From: Pseudomonadota bacterium
Lineage (GTDB): Bacteria; Pseudomonadota; Gammaproteobacteria; Xanthomonadales; Xanthomonadaceae
Length of the DNA stretch: 39,089 nt
NCBI GenBank assembly: GCA_023430045.1
Contig: JAEZCF010000172.1
Coordinates: 1-39,089, forward strand
Direction of reading: 5' to 3'
Shown here one piece after another: positions 8,359-17,652 of this stretch. The position numbers were made by a program, and so were the translations under genes. The notes beneath the pieces are model-generated. The model made no database searches. It saw nothing but the letters and a program-made list of their open reading frames with translations, and had not been told where the DNA came from. How positions within the stretch are numbered: position 1 is the first letter of the stretch; each line of letters starts with the position of its first letter.

Positions 8359-8386
8359 ATTCTATAGAGCAATGCAGGGCGAACAA
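8359..8386 (-). promoter_or_regulatory. promoter of the MoxR-DUF58-TgpA-Slp operon
   Basis: On the minus strand TTGTTC (8386-8381) and TAGAAT (8364-8359) are separated by 16 bases. The predicted start near 8352 gives a leader of about 20 nt. The -35 lies inside the first codons of the divergent glycosyltransferase gene. TCTATAGA (8361-8368) is a perfect palindrome, so both strands carry a TATAGA-like -10 here. Confidence 0.45.
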
Positions 8387-10210
8387 CGCGCACGCACGAT
8401 ATTCCTGTTTTTATGGACGCTGGTCACTGCGGTGAAACTGGTGGTGGCCGCACGCCTGCCGTTGTTCGTCGACGAGGCGTTCTACTGGCAGGAAGGCCAG
8501 CACCTGGCCGCTGCGTATTCGGACCTGCCGGGATTGACGGCATGGCTGACGCGACTGGGCGTGGAACTGGGCGGTCACCACGTGCTGGCGCTGCGCCTGC
8601 CGTTCCTGGCCATCGGCGCGTGGCTGCCGTGGGCGGTGTCGCGCATCGCCACGCGCTGGTTCGGCAACGTGGCCGGCTGGCAGGCCGGCAGCCTGACCCT
8701 GTTGATGCCGCTTTCAGCAACGCTGGGCATGCTAGCGGTGCCGGACGTGCCGATGGCGATGGCCGCGGTGCTGTGCCTGGACGCCGGTGCGCGGCTGTTG
8801 CGCAGCATCGATGCGGCAGCCGCGGTGAAGCTGGCGCTGGGCCTGATGGTCGGTGCCTTGAGCCATTATCGTTTCATCGGCGTGGTCGGCGTGGGCTTCA
8901 TCGCCCTGCTGGCGTTGCCGCAGGGGCGGCAGATGCTGCGCGATCCACGCGTGTGGGTGGCGCTGGCGATCGGCGTGGTGGCGTGGGTGCCGCTGCTGGC
9001 CTGGAATGCCGACAACCACGAAGCAGGCCTGAAATTCCAGGTAGTGGAGCGCCATCCATGGGATTTCGAATGGACCGGACTGTGGTTCCTGGTGATCCAG
9101 CCGATGATGGTGACCCCGCTGCTGTGCCTGGCGATGTGGAAGGTGGCGGTGGCCGGCACGCGCGGCGGCGGCACGCGTGCGCAGTGGCGCTATTTCGGAC
9201 TGATCGGCGGTATTTCCACACTGTCCATCTTCGTGCTGGGGTTCTTCACCGACGTGGAGCGCATCAGCTTCCACTGGCCGTTGCCGGGCTATCTCGCCCT
9301 GCTGGTGGCGGTGCCTGTGGTCCTCAACGGTTGGCCACGCTGGCTGCGCCGCGCCACATGGTGGGTGGCCGGCAGCGGGCTGGCGCTGGCCTTCACCTAT
9401 TACCTGATGGTTTCTTCACCGGCGCTGCGCGAACAGCTCGCCGGATACAAGTACTACCCGCGTAATTTCGTGGGCTGGGAGCCGCTGGCGCAGGCGGTGC
9501 GTGATGAATTGCGGCAGATGCCGGCGCAGACGCGGTTGCTGGCAGGCAACTTCAAAGTGGGTGCGGAACTCGGCTTCCAGCTGGGAGATGCGGATATCCA
9601 GGTGCTGCCGCATCCGCTCAACGACAAGCATGGGCGCAGCGTGCAACTGGGGTTGTGGGGGCTGCTGCAGGCCGGTGAACGCGATGGTCCGCGCCTGCTG
9701 GTGCTGGCGCCGAGCGATCAGCGCTACCGCGAGCTGCTGGAGCGGTACCACGCCATCTGTGAACAGGTCGGTCCGCTGCCGGCGCCGCGCGTGGTCAGCA
9801 ACGATCATGGCTTCCAGCGGTTCCTGCTGTTCCAGCTGCCGGCGCAGCGCACCGAAGGCCCATGCGTGACACCGGCGATGGCCTGGGTGGATGCCCCGGC
9901 CGCGGGAGCGCTCGCCGAAGCGGTGATGCACGTGCAGGGGTGGGCCTTCAAGGATGGCGTGGGGCTGTCGCGCGTGGAGGTGCTGGTGGATGGCCGGTCG
10001 GTGACTGATGCGGTCTACGGACGCGAGTTCGATATTCGTCCGGCGTGGCCGCAGTCCAATGATCCCCAGCATCCACGGGTGGGGTTCGATGCCCGTATCG
10101 ACACCACGCGGCTGGCCCCCGGACGGCATTGGCTGGGCCTGCGCCTGTATGGGCATGACGGCAGCATGGAAACCTGGCAGGAACAGCCGTTCGTGGTGCC
10201 GGCGCGTTAG
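8372..10210 (+). CDS. GT39/ArnT-like membrane glycosyltransferase with C-terminal extension
   Basis: A 612-aa polytopic membrane protein resembling the PMT/ArnT (GT39, GT-C fold) glycosyltransferases, which move sugars from polyprenyl phosphate to lipids or proteins outside the inner membrane. After the first helix comes the acidic motif VDEAFYW (D34-E35), followed by about ten hydrophobic segments. The last 90 or so residues (VQGWAFKDGVGLSRVEVLVD onward) look like a beta-sandwich, Ig-like domain outside the membrane. The ATG at 8372 was chosen over an upstream in-frame start at 8303 that overlaps the divergent moxR coding region. Donor and acceptor cannot be read from the sequence. Confidence 0.85.
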   Translation: MQGEQRARTIFLFLWTLVTAVKLVVAARLPLFVDEAFYWQEGQHLAAAYSDLPGLTAWLTRLGVELGGHHVLALRLPFLAIGAWLPWAVSRIATRWFGNVAGWQAGSLTLLMPLSATLGMLAVPDVPMAMAAVLCLDAGARLLRSIDAAAAVKLALGLMVGALSHYRFIGVVGVGFIALLALPQGRQMLRDPRVWVALAIGVVAWVPLLAWNADNHEAGLKFQVVERHPWDFEWTGLWFLVIQPMMVTPLLCLAMWKVAVAGTRGGGTRAQWRYFGLIGGISTLSIFVLGFFTDVERISFHWPLPGYLALLVAVPVVLNGWPRWLRRATWWVAGSGLALAFTYYLMVSSPALREQLAGYKYYPRNFVGWEPLAQAVRDELRQMPAQTRLLAGNFKVGAELGFQLGDADIQVLPHPLNDKHGRSVQLGLWGLLQAGERDGPRLLVLAPSDQRYRELLERYHAICEQVGPLPAPRVVSNDHGFQRFLLFQLPAQRTEGPCVTPAMAWVDAPAAGALAEAVMHVQGWAFKDGVGLSRVEVLVDGRSVTDAVYGREFDIRPAWPQSNDPQHPRVGFDARIDTTRLAPGRHWLGLRLYGHDGSMETWQEQPFVVPAR

Positions 10211-10218
10211 CGCAGCAC

Positions 10219-10240
10219 GTAGAGCGGGCTCTGCCCCGCT
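10219..10240 (+). repeat. SMAG (GTAG) repeat
   Basis: Starts with GTAG, followed by the palindrome AGCGGG-CTCTGC-CCCGCT (10223-10240). First of three repeats between the convergent glycosyltransferase and maf genes. Confidence 0.75.
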
Positions 10241-10252
10241 GCGGTGGGTTTC

Positions 10253-10275
10253 AGCCGGGCAGAGCCCGGCTCTAC
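10253..10275 (-). repeat. SMAG (GTAG) repeat, inverted
   Basis: The arms AGCCGGGC and GCCCGGCT (8 bp, AGA loop) are followed by CTAC, i.e. GTAG on the minus strand. It faces the copy at 10219 and can pair with it as well as fold alone. Confidence 0.8.
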
Positions 10276-10283
10276 GTGATGCA

Positions 10284-10306
10284 TGCCGGGCAGAGCCCGG
10301 CTCTAC
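10284..10306 (-). repeat. SMAG (GTAG) repeat, inverted
   Basis: The arms GCCGGGC and GCCCGGC with an AGA loop end in CTAC (10303-10306). Nearly identical to the copy at 10253-10275 and in the same orientation, so this is a tandem pair. Confidence 0.8.
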
Positions 10307-10314
10307 CTGAGATC

Positions 10315-10887
10315 CTAGGGCACGGTGAAACCCGCCTCACGCAGCAGCCGGGACAGCGCGATCAGCGGCAGCCCGACCAGCGCGCTGGGATCGTCGTTCC
10401 TTATCGCCTCGAACAGTGCGATGCCCAGTCCTTCGCACTTGAAGCTGCCGGCGCAGTCCAGCGGCTGCTCGGCTTCCACGTAACGGGCGATCTCGTCGGC
10501 CTGCAGGTGACGGAAACGCACCGTGGTGACATCCACCGCGTCCAGGCGGGCCTCGCCGCGCGCCAGGCAGATGGCGGTATGGAAATGCACGGCCTGACCG
10601 GACATGGCCATCAGCTGCGCGCGCGCGGCTTCGACCGTCCCCGGCTTGCCCAGCGGCTCTCCGTTCAGGTCGGCAGCCTGGTCCGAACCGATCACCCAGG
10701 CCCCGGGATGGCGCGCCGCCACATCGGCGGCCTTGGCGGCGGCCAGGCGCATGGCCAGCCTGGGCGGGGACTCGCCGTCCAGCGGGGTTTCGTCCACCTG
10801 GGGCCGCTCGCACTGGAACGGCAGCCGCAGCCGTTGCAGCAGCTCCCGGCGATAGACAGACGTGGATGCCAGTATCAGAGGAGGCAT
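10315..10887 (-). CDS. maf: Maf/YceF nucleotide pyrophosphatase
   Basis: A 190-aa Maf-family protein. The family removes pyrophosphate from non-canonical or modified NTPs; the YceF branch prefers m7-GTP. Motifs are LASTSVYRRELL (N-terminal S-R-R signature), ESPPRLAMRLAAAKA, the acidic WVIGSDQ with the catalytic-base Asp, and GKPGTVEAARAQL. The C-terminal FKCEGLGI and DDPSALVGLPL fit the YceF type. It is divergent from yceD (DUF177), the same pairing as in E. coli. The SMAG cluster lies just past its stop. Confidence 0.93.
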   Translation of the reverse strand: MPPLILASTSVYRRELLQRLRLPFQCERPQVDETPLDGESPPRLAMRLAAAKAADVAARHPGAWVIGSDQAADLNGEPLGKPGTVEAARAQLMAMSGQAVHFHTAICLARGEARLDAVDVTTVRFRHLQADEIARYVEAEQPLDCAGSFKCEGLGIALFEAIRNDDPSALVGLPLIALSRLLREAGFTVP

Positions 10888-10965
10888 TTCGTGGTGGACA
10901 CGGAGGGACGGGCTGGCAGTCTGGCGTCATCCGCAGCCTTTCGACAAGCCTGAAGCCGATCTCAT

Positions 10966-10994
10966 TTGACAGCAGCGTCGACGGTCCTTAACAT
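10966..10994 (+). promoter_or_regulatory. promoter of the yceD-rpmF-fab cluster
   Basis: TTGACA (10966-10971, perfect -35), a 17-nt spacer and TAACAT (10989-10994, four of six). The start would fall near 11001, only about four bases before the yceD ATG at 11005, so the message would be almost leaderless. No Shine-Dalgarno is visible before that ATG, which agrees. Confidence 0.65.
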
Positions 10995-11004
10995 TCTGCG
11001 GCTT

Positions 11005-11517
11005 ATGTCCGCGAACGTGCCCGAAACGCTGGATGCCTGGCGGATGGTCGCAGCGCGAAGGCGCTTCGACGGCCAGGTACCTCTGGCTGAATTCACCCGC
11101 CTGCAAGGGCTTGTTGCCGATACCGAAGGCCAGTGCACGTTTGCGCTGGAATTCGCGCACGACGACATCCTGCGGGTATCCTATGTGGAATTGACCATCG
11201 AAACCGAGTTGCCGCTGATCTGTCAGCGCAGCCTGCAGCGCTTCCTGCTGCCGGTGAAGATGGTGCAGAAGCTCGGCCTGATCCGGGAAGAGGACGAGGA
11301 ATCGTCGTTGCCGGAGGACTTCGAGGCGTTGCTGGTGCCGGAAGATGGCCAGCTGGCCCCGTTGGACATGGTCGAGGACGAACTGGTGCTGGCGGTGCCG
11401 GTCGTTCCCCTTTCGCCCGATGGCGAAGCGGTGGAGCGGGAATGGGCGCCGTCGCAGGAAGAAACCGACAAGGTCAACCCGTTCTCGGCGTTGGCGGCGT
11501 TGAAGAAGAAAGACTGA
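11005..11517 (+). CDS. yceD: DUF177 protein YceD (23S rRNA accumulation protein family)
   Basis: A 170-aa DUF177/YceD protein, the standard neighbour of rpmF. In the family, the pair of Cys-containing motifs is reduced here to the LPLICQRSLQRFLLPV region (about 72-87). The acidic C-terminal half ends in a VNPFSALAALKKKD-like motif. The ATG at 11005 follows the promoter almost directly; the upstream in-frame TTG at 10966 is the -35 element and is rejected as a start. YceD is linked to 23S rRNA levels in E. coli; the biochemical role is unclear. Confidence 0.9.
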   Translation: MSANVPETLDAWRMVAARRRFDGQVPLAEFTRLQGLVADTEGQCTFALEFAHDDILRVSYVELTIETELPLICQRSLQRFLLPVKMVQKLGLIREEDEESSLPEDFEALLVPEDGQLAPLDMVEDELVLAVPVVPLSPDGEAVEREWAPSQEETDKVNPFSALAALKKKD

Positions 11518-11632
11518 AAAATCAGCAGCCGGGTATCGTCGGCGGCTGCGGCGAAAGCGAAAACTGTGCTGGGCGCTGGCGTCCTGTGCGACGAAACGAC
11601 GAAGTGAATCGAACCGAGTTTGGAGCAATCCC

Positions 11633-11827
11633 ATGGCTGTGCAGAAATCCCGTGTTACCCCGTCGCGCCGCGGCCAGCGTCGTGCCCATGACGCCCTGAG
11701 CGCCAAGCAGCTGTCCACCGACCCGACCACCGGCGAAGTGCATCTGCGTCACCACATCACTGCCGATGGTTTCTACCGCGGCAAGAAGGTCATCCAGACC
11801 AAGACTTCGGCGGTCGAAGAAGATTGA
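11633..11827 (+). CDS. rpmF: 50S ribosomal protein L32
   Basis: A 64-aa ribosomal protein of the large subunit. The N-terminus MAVQKSRVTPSRRGQRRAHD is highly characteristic. This version lacks the zinc-ribbon cysteines found in some L32 proteins and has the HLRHHITADGFYRGKKV segment instead. TTTGGAGCAATCCC precedes the ATG and supplies GGAG. It lies 115 bases after yceD, in a stretch with no other signal, and ahead of fabH as in many proteobacteria. Confidence 0.97.
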   Translation: MAVQKSRVTPSRRGQRRAHDALSAKQLSTDPTTGEVHLRHHITADGFYRGKKVIQTKTSAVEED

Positions 11828-11917
11828 TGTGCCTGGAGGCTGCGGCCAGTACGGTCGCGGCCTCCAGCGTCTTCCCCGGGGTTGTCCGCAGGGATGGCCC
11901 GCGCAACAGGAATGTCG

Positions 11918-12895
11918 ATGAGCAAGCGGATCTACTCGAGGATCGCGGGCACCGGTAGTTATTTGCCGGAGAAAGTGCTGACCAACGCCGACCTGGAGAA
12001 AATGGTCGAGACGTCGGACGAGTGGATCCAGACGCGCACCGGCATCCGTGAGCGGCATATCGCCGCTGAGGACCAGACCACCAGCGACCTCGGCTACCAG
12101 GCGGCTCTGCGCGCGCTGGAAGCGGCCGGCATCGAAGCCAGTCAGCTGGACATGATCGTGGTCGGTTCCACCACGCCCGATCTCATTTTCCCGTCCACCG
12201 CCTGCCTGATCCAGGCCAAGCTCGGTGCGAGCGGTTGCCCCGCCTTCGATGTCAACGCCGCCTGCTCGGGCTTCGTGTTCGCGTTGAGCGTGGCCGATAA
12301 ATTCATCCGCTCCGGTGATGCACGGCATGTGCTGGTCATCGGTGCCGAAACGCTGACCCGCATCGTCGACTGGAATGACCGCACCACCTGCGTGCTGTTC
12401 GGCGACGGTGCCGGTGCGGTGGTGCTGAAGGCCGACGAGGATACCGGCATCCTCAGCACCCACCTGCATGCCGACGGCAGCAAGAAGGAACTGCTGTGGA
12501 ATCCGGTCGGCGTATCGGCGGGCTTCGGTGACAGCGAAAACGGTCGTGGTGCGATCCTGATGAAGGGCAACGACGTGTTCAAGTACGCCGTCAAGGCGCT
12601 GGATTCGGTCGTCGATGAAACCCTGCACGCCAATGGCCTGGACAAGGCCGACCTGGACTGGCTCATTCCCCACCAGGCCAACCTGCGCATCATCGAAGCG
12701 ACCGCCAGGCGTCTGGACATGTCGATGGACCAGGTGATCGTGACCGTGGACAAGCACGGCAACACCTCCTCCGCTTCGGTGCCGATGGCGCTGGACCACG
12801 CGGTGCGCTCCGGGCGGGTCGAACGCGGCCAACTGCTGCTGCTGGAGGCCTTCGGTGGCGGCTTCACGTGGGGTTCCGCGTTGCTGCGTTATTGA
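11918..12895 (+). CDS. fabH: beta-ketoacyl-ACP synthase III
   Basis: Starts fatty-acid synthesis by condensing acetyl-CoA with malonyl-ACP. The 325-aa product carries the triad Cys116 (VNAACSGF), His252 (IPHQANLR) and Asn282 (KHGNTSSAS), plus the C-terminal GGGFTWGSALLRY. The ATG at 11918 has AGGA seven to eight bases upstream; the ATG at 11912 is too close to it, and 11882 adds an unlikely tail. First of five fab/acp genes here. Confidence 0.96.
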   Translation: MSKRIYSRIAGTGSYLPEKVLTNADLEKMVETSDEWIQTRTGIRERHIAAEDQTTSDLGYQAALRALEAAGIEASQLDMIVVGSTTPDLIFPSTACLIQAKLGASGCPAFDVNAACSGFVFALSVADKFIRSGDARHVLVIGAETLTRIVDWNDRTTCVLFGDGAGAVVLKADEDTGILSTHLHADGSKKELLWNPVGVSAGFGDSENGRGAILMKGNDVFKYAVKALDSVVDETLHANGLDKADLDWLIPHQANLRIIEATARRLDMSMDQVIVTVDKHGNTSSASVPMALDHAVRSGRVERGQLLLLEAFGGGFTWGSALLRY

Positions 12896-12969
12896 TGGTG
12901 TCAGTTACGACAACGTGAAACTGTCGTTACGGCCCTTCGGGGCCGTAATGCGTTCAGGAGAACCGCGCC

Positions 12970-13752
12970 ATGGTCGATCCCATCCTCATCGAAGGCCAGC
13001 GTGCCTGGCTGAAGCAGTACGGCCAGGGCAGCCGTGCATTCGCCCTGGGGCTGCTCAATTTCGTTGCCCGGCGCTTCCACCTGGATGCACTGCGCCCGCC
13101 ACCCCATCGAGGCGGCGACGCAGCGAAAACCACCGAGGCCCGTCGGCTGGGTGAGCTGCACGCGCAGGGCGTGAACGTGCCGCTGGTGCTGGGCTCCGGC
13201 CGCGCCACGCTGGTGCTGGGCGACAACGGCCTATCCTTCAATACCTGCCTGCGCGAGGCCGACAATGCCGGCCGTGACCATCTGGTGGCCAGCGCCATGC
13301 ACGCCATTGCCGCCGCGCACGCGCGCGGGGCCTATTTCGGACAGCCGCTGCCGCGCAACCTCACCTGGGATGGCGAGAACATCGGTTTCATCGATTTCGA
13401 GGAGGACCCTCTGGAAGTGATGGACCTGGCCCAGGCCCAGGCGCGCGACTGGCTGATGTTCGGCTACGGCGTGGCGAAGTACTACGCCGACCGCCCGCAG
13501 GATCTGCAGGCGATGATGGCCGAGGCGATGGATGGCGTGCAGGCGCCGGTGCGCGAACATGCGCATGCGGTGACCGGGCGGCTGCAGCGTTTCGCGCGCG
13601 CCAGCCTGAAGATGGGGCGTTCGGCGCGCGCGCTGGCGCACGGCATCCTGGTGGTGCATGGCGCCACCACGCTGGGCGTGCTGATGGTGGTGGCAGTGTG
13701 CGTGGACTGGTTCGCCGACGGGCAGCTGGACATCCTGGAACTGTTGACCTGA
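12970..13752 (+). CDS. kinase-fold protein of the fab cluster, catalytic Asp replaced
   Basis: A 260-aa protein with a distant lipopolysaccharide-kinase/RIO-like (InaA, WaaP type) pattern. I see a beta3-like AWLKQY (Lys15), a possible helix-C Glu57, a catalytic-loop-like HARGAYFGQPLPRN (117-130) and a metal-binding FIDFEEDP (Asp142). In active relatives the loop reads HGD; here it is FGQ, so the base Asp is Gln125, while Asn130 and Asp142 remain. One hydrophobic helix (about 221-240, ILVVHGATTLGVLMVVAVCV) is near the C-terminus. AGGAG lies nine bases before the ATG. It sits between fabH and fabD, where most proteobacteria have nothing. Function unknown; family assignment is by motif only. Confidence 0.7.
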   Translation: MVDPILIEGQRAWLKQYGQGSRAFALGLLNFVARRFHLDALRPPPHRGGDAAKTTEARRLGELHAQGVNVPLVLGSGRATLVLGDNGLSFNTCLREADNAGRDHLVASAMHAIAAAHARGAYFGQPLPRNLTWDGENIGFIDFEEDPLEVMDLAQAQARDWLMFGYGVAKYYADRPQDLQAMMAEAMDGVQAPVREHAHAVTGRLQRFARASLKMGRSARALAHGILVVHGATTLGVLMVVAVCVDWFADGQLDILELLT

Positions 13753-13762
13753 CGCCATGCCG

Positions 13763-13785
13763 GAGCGCCGGGAAGCGCCCGGCTC
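13763..13785. repeat. weak SMAG-like palindrome
   Basis: GCCGGG (13767-13772) and CCCGGC (13778-13783) are complementary around AAGCG, 10 bases after the kinase-like gene. Composition is like the other REP-type units but there is no GTAG end, so it may be a decayed copy or a simple hairpin. Confidence 0.35.
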
Positions 13786-13972
13786 GCCCTCGGCTGGCGT
13801 GATGCGCGGTTCTGCCTGGCTGCCATGAAACGCCCCCGTTTCACGCGCTGGGCCAGGCGCTGTCCGGCAGCCCTGCCGCGGCGGTCGCCATCGTGCATAC
13901 GCGCACGTACAGACGCCCGACCCGGTTCGCCTTTATCATGGCCCGCTTCGATTCCATCAGGCGGACGATCGC

Positions 13973-14917
13973 GTGACCGATTCCACCCTTGCTTTCGTGT
14001 TCCCCGGTCAGGGCTCCCAGTCGCTGGGCATGCTGGCCGAGCTGGCCGAGCTGCACCCGCAGGTGCGCGAAGCCTTTACCGAAGCATCCGATGGCGCTGG
14101 TGTCGACCTGTGGGCGCTGTCCCAGGGTGGCCCGGAGGAAATGCTCAACCGCACCGAATACACCCAGCCGGCACTGCTGGCCGGCAGCATCGGCGTGTGG
14201 CGGGCATGGAGGGCCGCCGGTGGTGCGCAGCCTTCGCTGCTGGCTGGGCACAGCCTTGGTGAGTACACCGCGCTGGTCGCCGCGGGCGCCATCAGCCTGC
14301 ATGACGGCGCCCACCTGGTGCGCCTGCGTGGTCAGCTGATGCAGGATGCCGCGCCGGCAGGCGTGGGGGCCATGGCCGCGGTGCTGGGTGCGGACGACCA
14401 GCTGGTGCAGGATGTCTGCGCCGAAGTGGCCGGCAGCCAGGTGGTGGTACCGGCCAACTTCAATTCGCCGGGGCAGATCGTCATCGGCGGCGATGCCGCC
14501 GCCGTGGATCGCGCGCTGGCACTGCTGGGCGAAAAGGGCGTGCGCAAGACGGTCAAGTTGGCCGTCAGCGTGCCCTCGCATACCCCGCTCATGCGCGAAG
14601 CCGCCAACCGTCTGGCCGAAACCATGGCTGGACTGTCCTGGCAGGCGCCGGCGTTGCCGGTGGTGCAGAACGTGGATTCTTCCGTGCATGACGGCATCGA
14701 CGCCATTCGTGACGCGCTGGTGCAGCAGTTGTACCTGCCGGTGCAGTGGACCGGCTGCGTGCAGGCGCTGGCCACGCGCGGCGCCACCCGCATCGCCGAG
14801 TGCGGGCCGGGCAAGGTGCTGACCGGTCTGGTCAAGCGCATCGACAAGGGCATCGATGGCCGCGCCCTGGCCACCCCGGCCGACTTCGAAAGCGCCCGCG
14901 AGGCGTTCTCGGCCTGA
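13973..14917 (+). CDS. fabD: malonyl-CoA:ACP transacylase
   Basis: Loads malonyl groups onto ACP. The 314-aa protein has the N-terminal FVFPGQGSQ, the nucleophile motif GHSLGEY with Ser94, and the catalytic His in SVPSHTPLM (about 205). It starts with GTG at 13973, preceded by AGGCGGA at suitable distance; no ATG fits. A 220-base gap precedes it, holding a weak palindrome and a possible -10 (TATCAT, 13934-13939) without a clear -35, so readthrough from upstream is the main expectation. Confidence 0.95.
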   Translation: MTDSTLAFVFPGQGSQSLGMLAELAELHPQVREAFTEASDGAGVDLWALSQGGPEEMLNRTEYTQPALLAGSIGVWRAWRAAGGAQPSLLAGHSLGEYTALVAAGAISLHDGAHLVRLRGQLMQDAAPAGVGAMAAVLGADDQLVQDVCAEVAGSQVVVPANFNSPGQIVIGGDAAAVDRALALLGEKGVRKTVKLAVSVPSHTPLMREAANRLAETMAGLSWQAPALPVVQNVDSSVHDGIDAIRDALVQQLYLPVQWTGCVQALATRGATRIAECGPGKVLTGLVKRIDKGIDGRALATPADFESAREAFSA

Positions 14918-14998
14918 CCTTTATCCGTCGCCCGTGTCTGTCGTGCCTTGCTGGGCGGCATCATCCACAGGCGACCGTTCCGTCTGGAGAACATCATC

Positions 14999-15742
14999 AT
15001 GAGCAAGCCCCTGCAGGGTGAAATCGCGCTGGTCACCGGCGCAAGCCGTGGCATCGGCGCCGCCATCGCCGATCTGCTGGCCGCCCAGGGCGCCACCGTG
15101 ATCGGGACCGCCACCACCGATGCCGGCGCTTCGGCCATCGGCGAGCGGCTGGCCGCACACGGCGGTCACGGGCGCGCGCTGAACGTCACCGACGGCGCCG
15201 CGCTGGATGCCGTGCTGGACGGCATCGCCAAGGAGTTCGGCCCGATCTCGATCCTGGTCAACAACGCCGGCATCACCCGCGACAACCTGCTGATGCGCAT
15301 GAAGGAAGACGATTGGGCGTCGATCATCGACACCAACCTGACCAGCGTGTTCCGCACCAGCAAGGCGGTGATGCGCGGCATGATGAAGGCGCGCAAGGGC
15401 CGCATCATAAACATCGCATCGGTGGTGGGCGTGACCGGCAATGCCGGCCAGGCCAATTACGCGGCGGCGAAGGCGGGCATCATCGGTTTCTCCAAGTCGC
15501 TGGCCAAGGAGATCGGCTCGCGCGGTGTCACCGTGAATGTCGTGGCGCCGGGCTTCATCGATACGGACATGACCAAGGCGCTGCCGGAAGAATCGCGCGC
15601 GGCGCTGATCAACGACATCGCCCTCGAACGCCTGGGTTCGCCGGAAGACATCGCGCATGCGGTGGCCTTCCTGGCCAGCCCCGCAGCCGGCTACATCACC
15701 GGCGAAACCCTCCATGTGAACGGTGGCATGTACATGCCGTAA
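14999..15742 (+). CDS. fabG: 3-oxoacyl-ACP reductase
   Basis: NADPH-dependent reductase of the elongation cycle, SDR fold, 247 aa. The cofactor motif TGASRGIG (13-20), NNAG (88-91) and the catalytic Ser141, Tyr154 and Lys158 (YAAAK) are all present, as is the end GETLHVNGGMYMP. The start at 14999 follows GGAG by nine bases; the longer frame from 14948 was rejected. Lies 81 bases behind fabD and is followed by acpP. Confidence 0.97.
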   Translation: MSKPLQGEIALVTGASRGIGAAIADLLAAQGATVIGTATTDAGASAIGERLAAHGGHGRALNVTDGAALDAVLDGIAKEFGPISILVNNAGITRDNLLMRMKEDDWASIIDTNLTSVFRTSKAVMRGMMKARKGRIINIASVVGVTGNAGQANYAAAKAGIIGFSKSLAKEIGSRGVTVNVVAPGFIDTDMTKALPEESRAALINDIALERLGSPEDIAHAVAFLASPAAGYITGETLHVNGGMYMP

Positions 15743-15892
15743 GCAAGGGGTGCATGGATTGCGCCGCAAGTGGTTGATCGGTAAGGCATTTGTGAACGAT
15801 GCAAGGCATTGCCGGTTTCCACTACACTATCCCACGGCCATCGTTCCCGATGGCGTCTTTTCGAACCACTACTCCATCTGGAGCGATACCCC

Positions 15893-16132
15893 ATGAGCAC
15901 CATCGAAGAACGCGTCAAGAAAATCGTCGTCGAACAGCTTGGCGTCAAGGAAGAAGAAGTCACCACCAGCGCATCGTTCGTCGATGACCTGGGCGCTGAT
16001 TCGCTGGACACCGTCGAGCTGGTGATGGCGCTGGAAGAAGAATTCGAGTGCGAGATCCCGGACGAAGAAGCCGAGAAGATCACCACCGTGCAGCTGGCCA
16101 TCGACTACATCAAGGCGCACGTCAAGTCCTGA
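15893..16132 (+). CDS. acpP: acyl carrier protein
   Basis: A 79-aa acidic acyl carrier protein. The 4'-phosphopantetheine attachment site is Ser37 in GADSLD. The remainder (MSTIEERVKKIVVEQLGV, EEEFECEIPDEEAEKI) is a standard ACP. The start follows GGAG at 9 bases. A -10-like TACACT (15823-15828) lies in the 150-base gap after fabG but lacks a good -35; a separate acpP promoter would be expected from its high expression but is not proven here. Confidence 0.98.
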   Translation: MSTIEERVKKIVVEQLGVKEEEVTTSASFVDDLGADSLDTVELVMALEEEFECEIPDEEAEKITTVQLAIDYIKAHVKS

Positions 16133-16265
16133 TGTCCGGCCGCTGGTGCGCGGTGGCGTCATGCACGTCCCGCGCACGGCACCCCATGGGGCCGCGCATG
16201 CGGCCCTGTGTATTTGAGCGTTACCCCGCGTCATACCCGCACATCCACGGGTCAGGAGAACAGCA

Positions 16266-17528
<1,263 letters not shown>

Positions 17529-17551
17529 TCGCGCTGCGCATGGACCGTGGA

Positions 17552-17568
17552 GCCGGGCGCTGCCCGGC
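17552..17568. repeat. SMAG-like palindrome
   Basis: GCCGGGC-GCT-GCCCGGC, preceded by GTGGA in place of GTAGA. It lies 23 bases after the fabF stop and is the first of two hairpins before pabB. Confidence 0.6.
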
Positions 17569-17594
17569 CGCTTCTGAACACTGGCTGCGGTCCG

Positions 17595-17611
17595 GCCGAC
17601 CCTGGGTCGGC
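17595..17611. repeat. SMAG-like palindrome
   Basis: GCCGACCC and GGGTCGGC are exact 8-bp arms around a single T. Second hairpin between fabF and pabB; a different sequence class from the first, so two subfamilies meet here. Confidence 0.55.
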
Positions 17612-17652
17612 GCTGCCTCTCCGCTCACCGTCACGCAGCCTGAAATCCAATC

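Noticed and set aside
11522..12832. 436-codon minus-strand frame across rpmF and fabH
   Set aside because: The plus strand has unmistakable L32 and FabH; the other frame has no recognisable domain.
13934..13939. Independent promoter for fabD (TATCAT)
   Set aside because: Only a -10-like hexamer; the best -35 matches three bases at a poor position. Noted in the fabD entry but not called.
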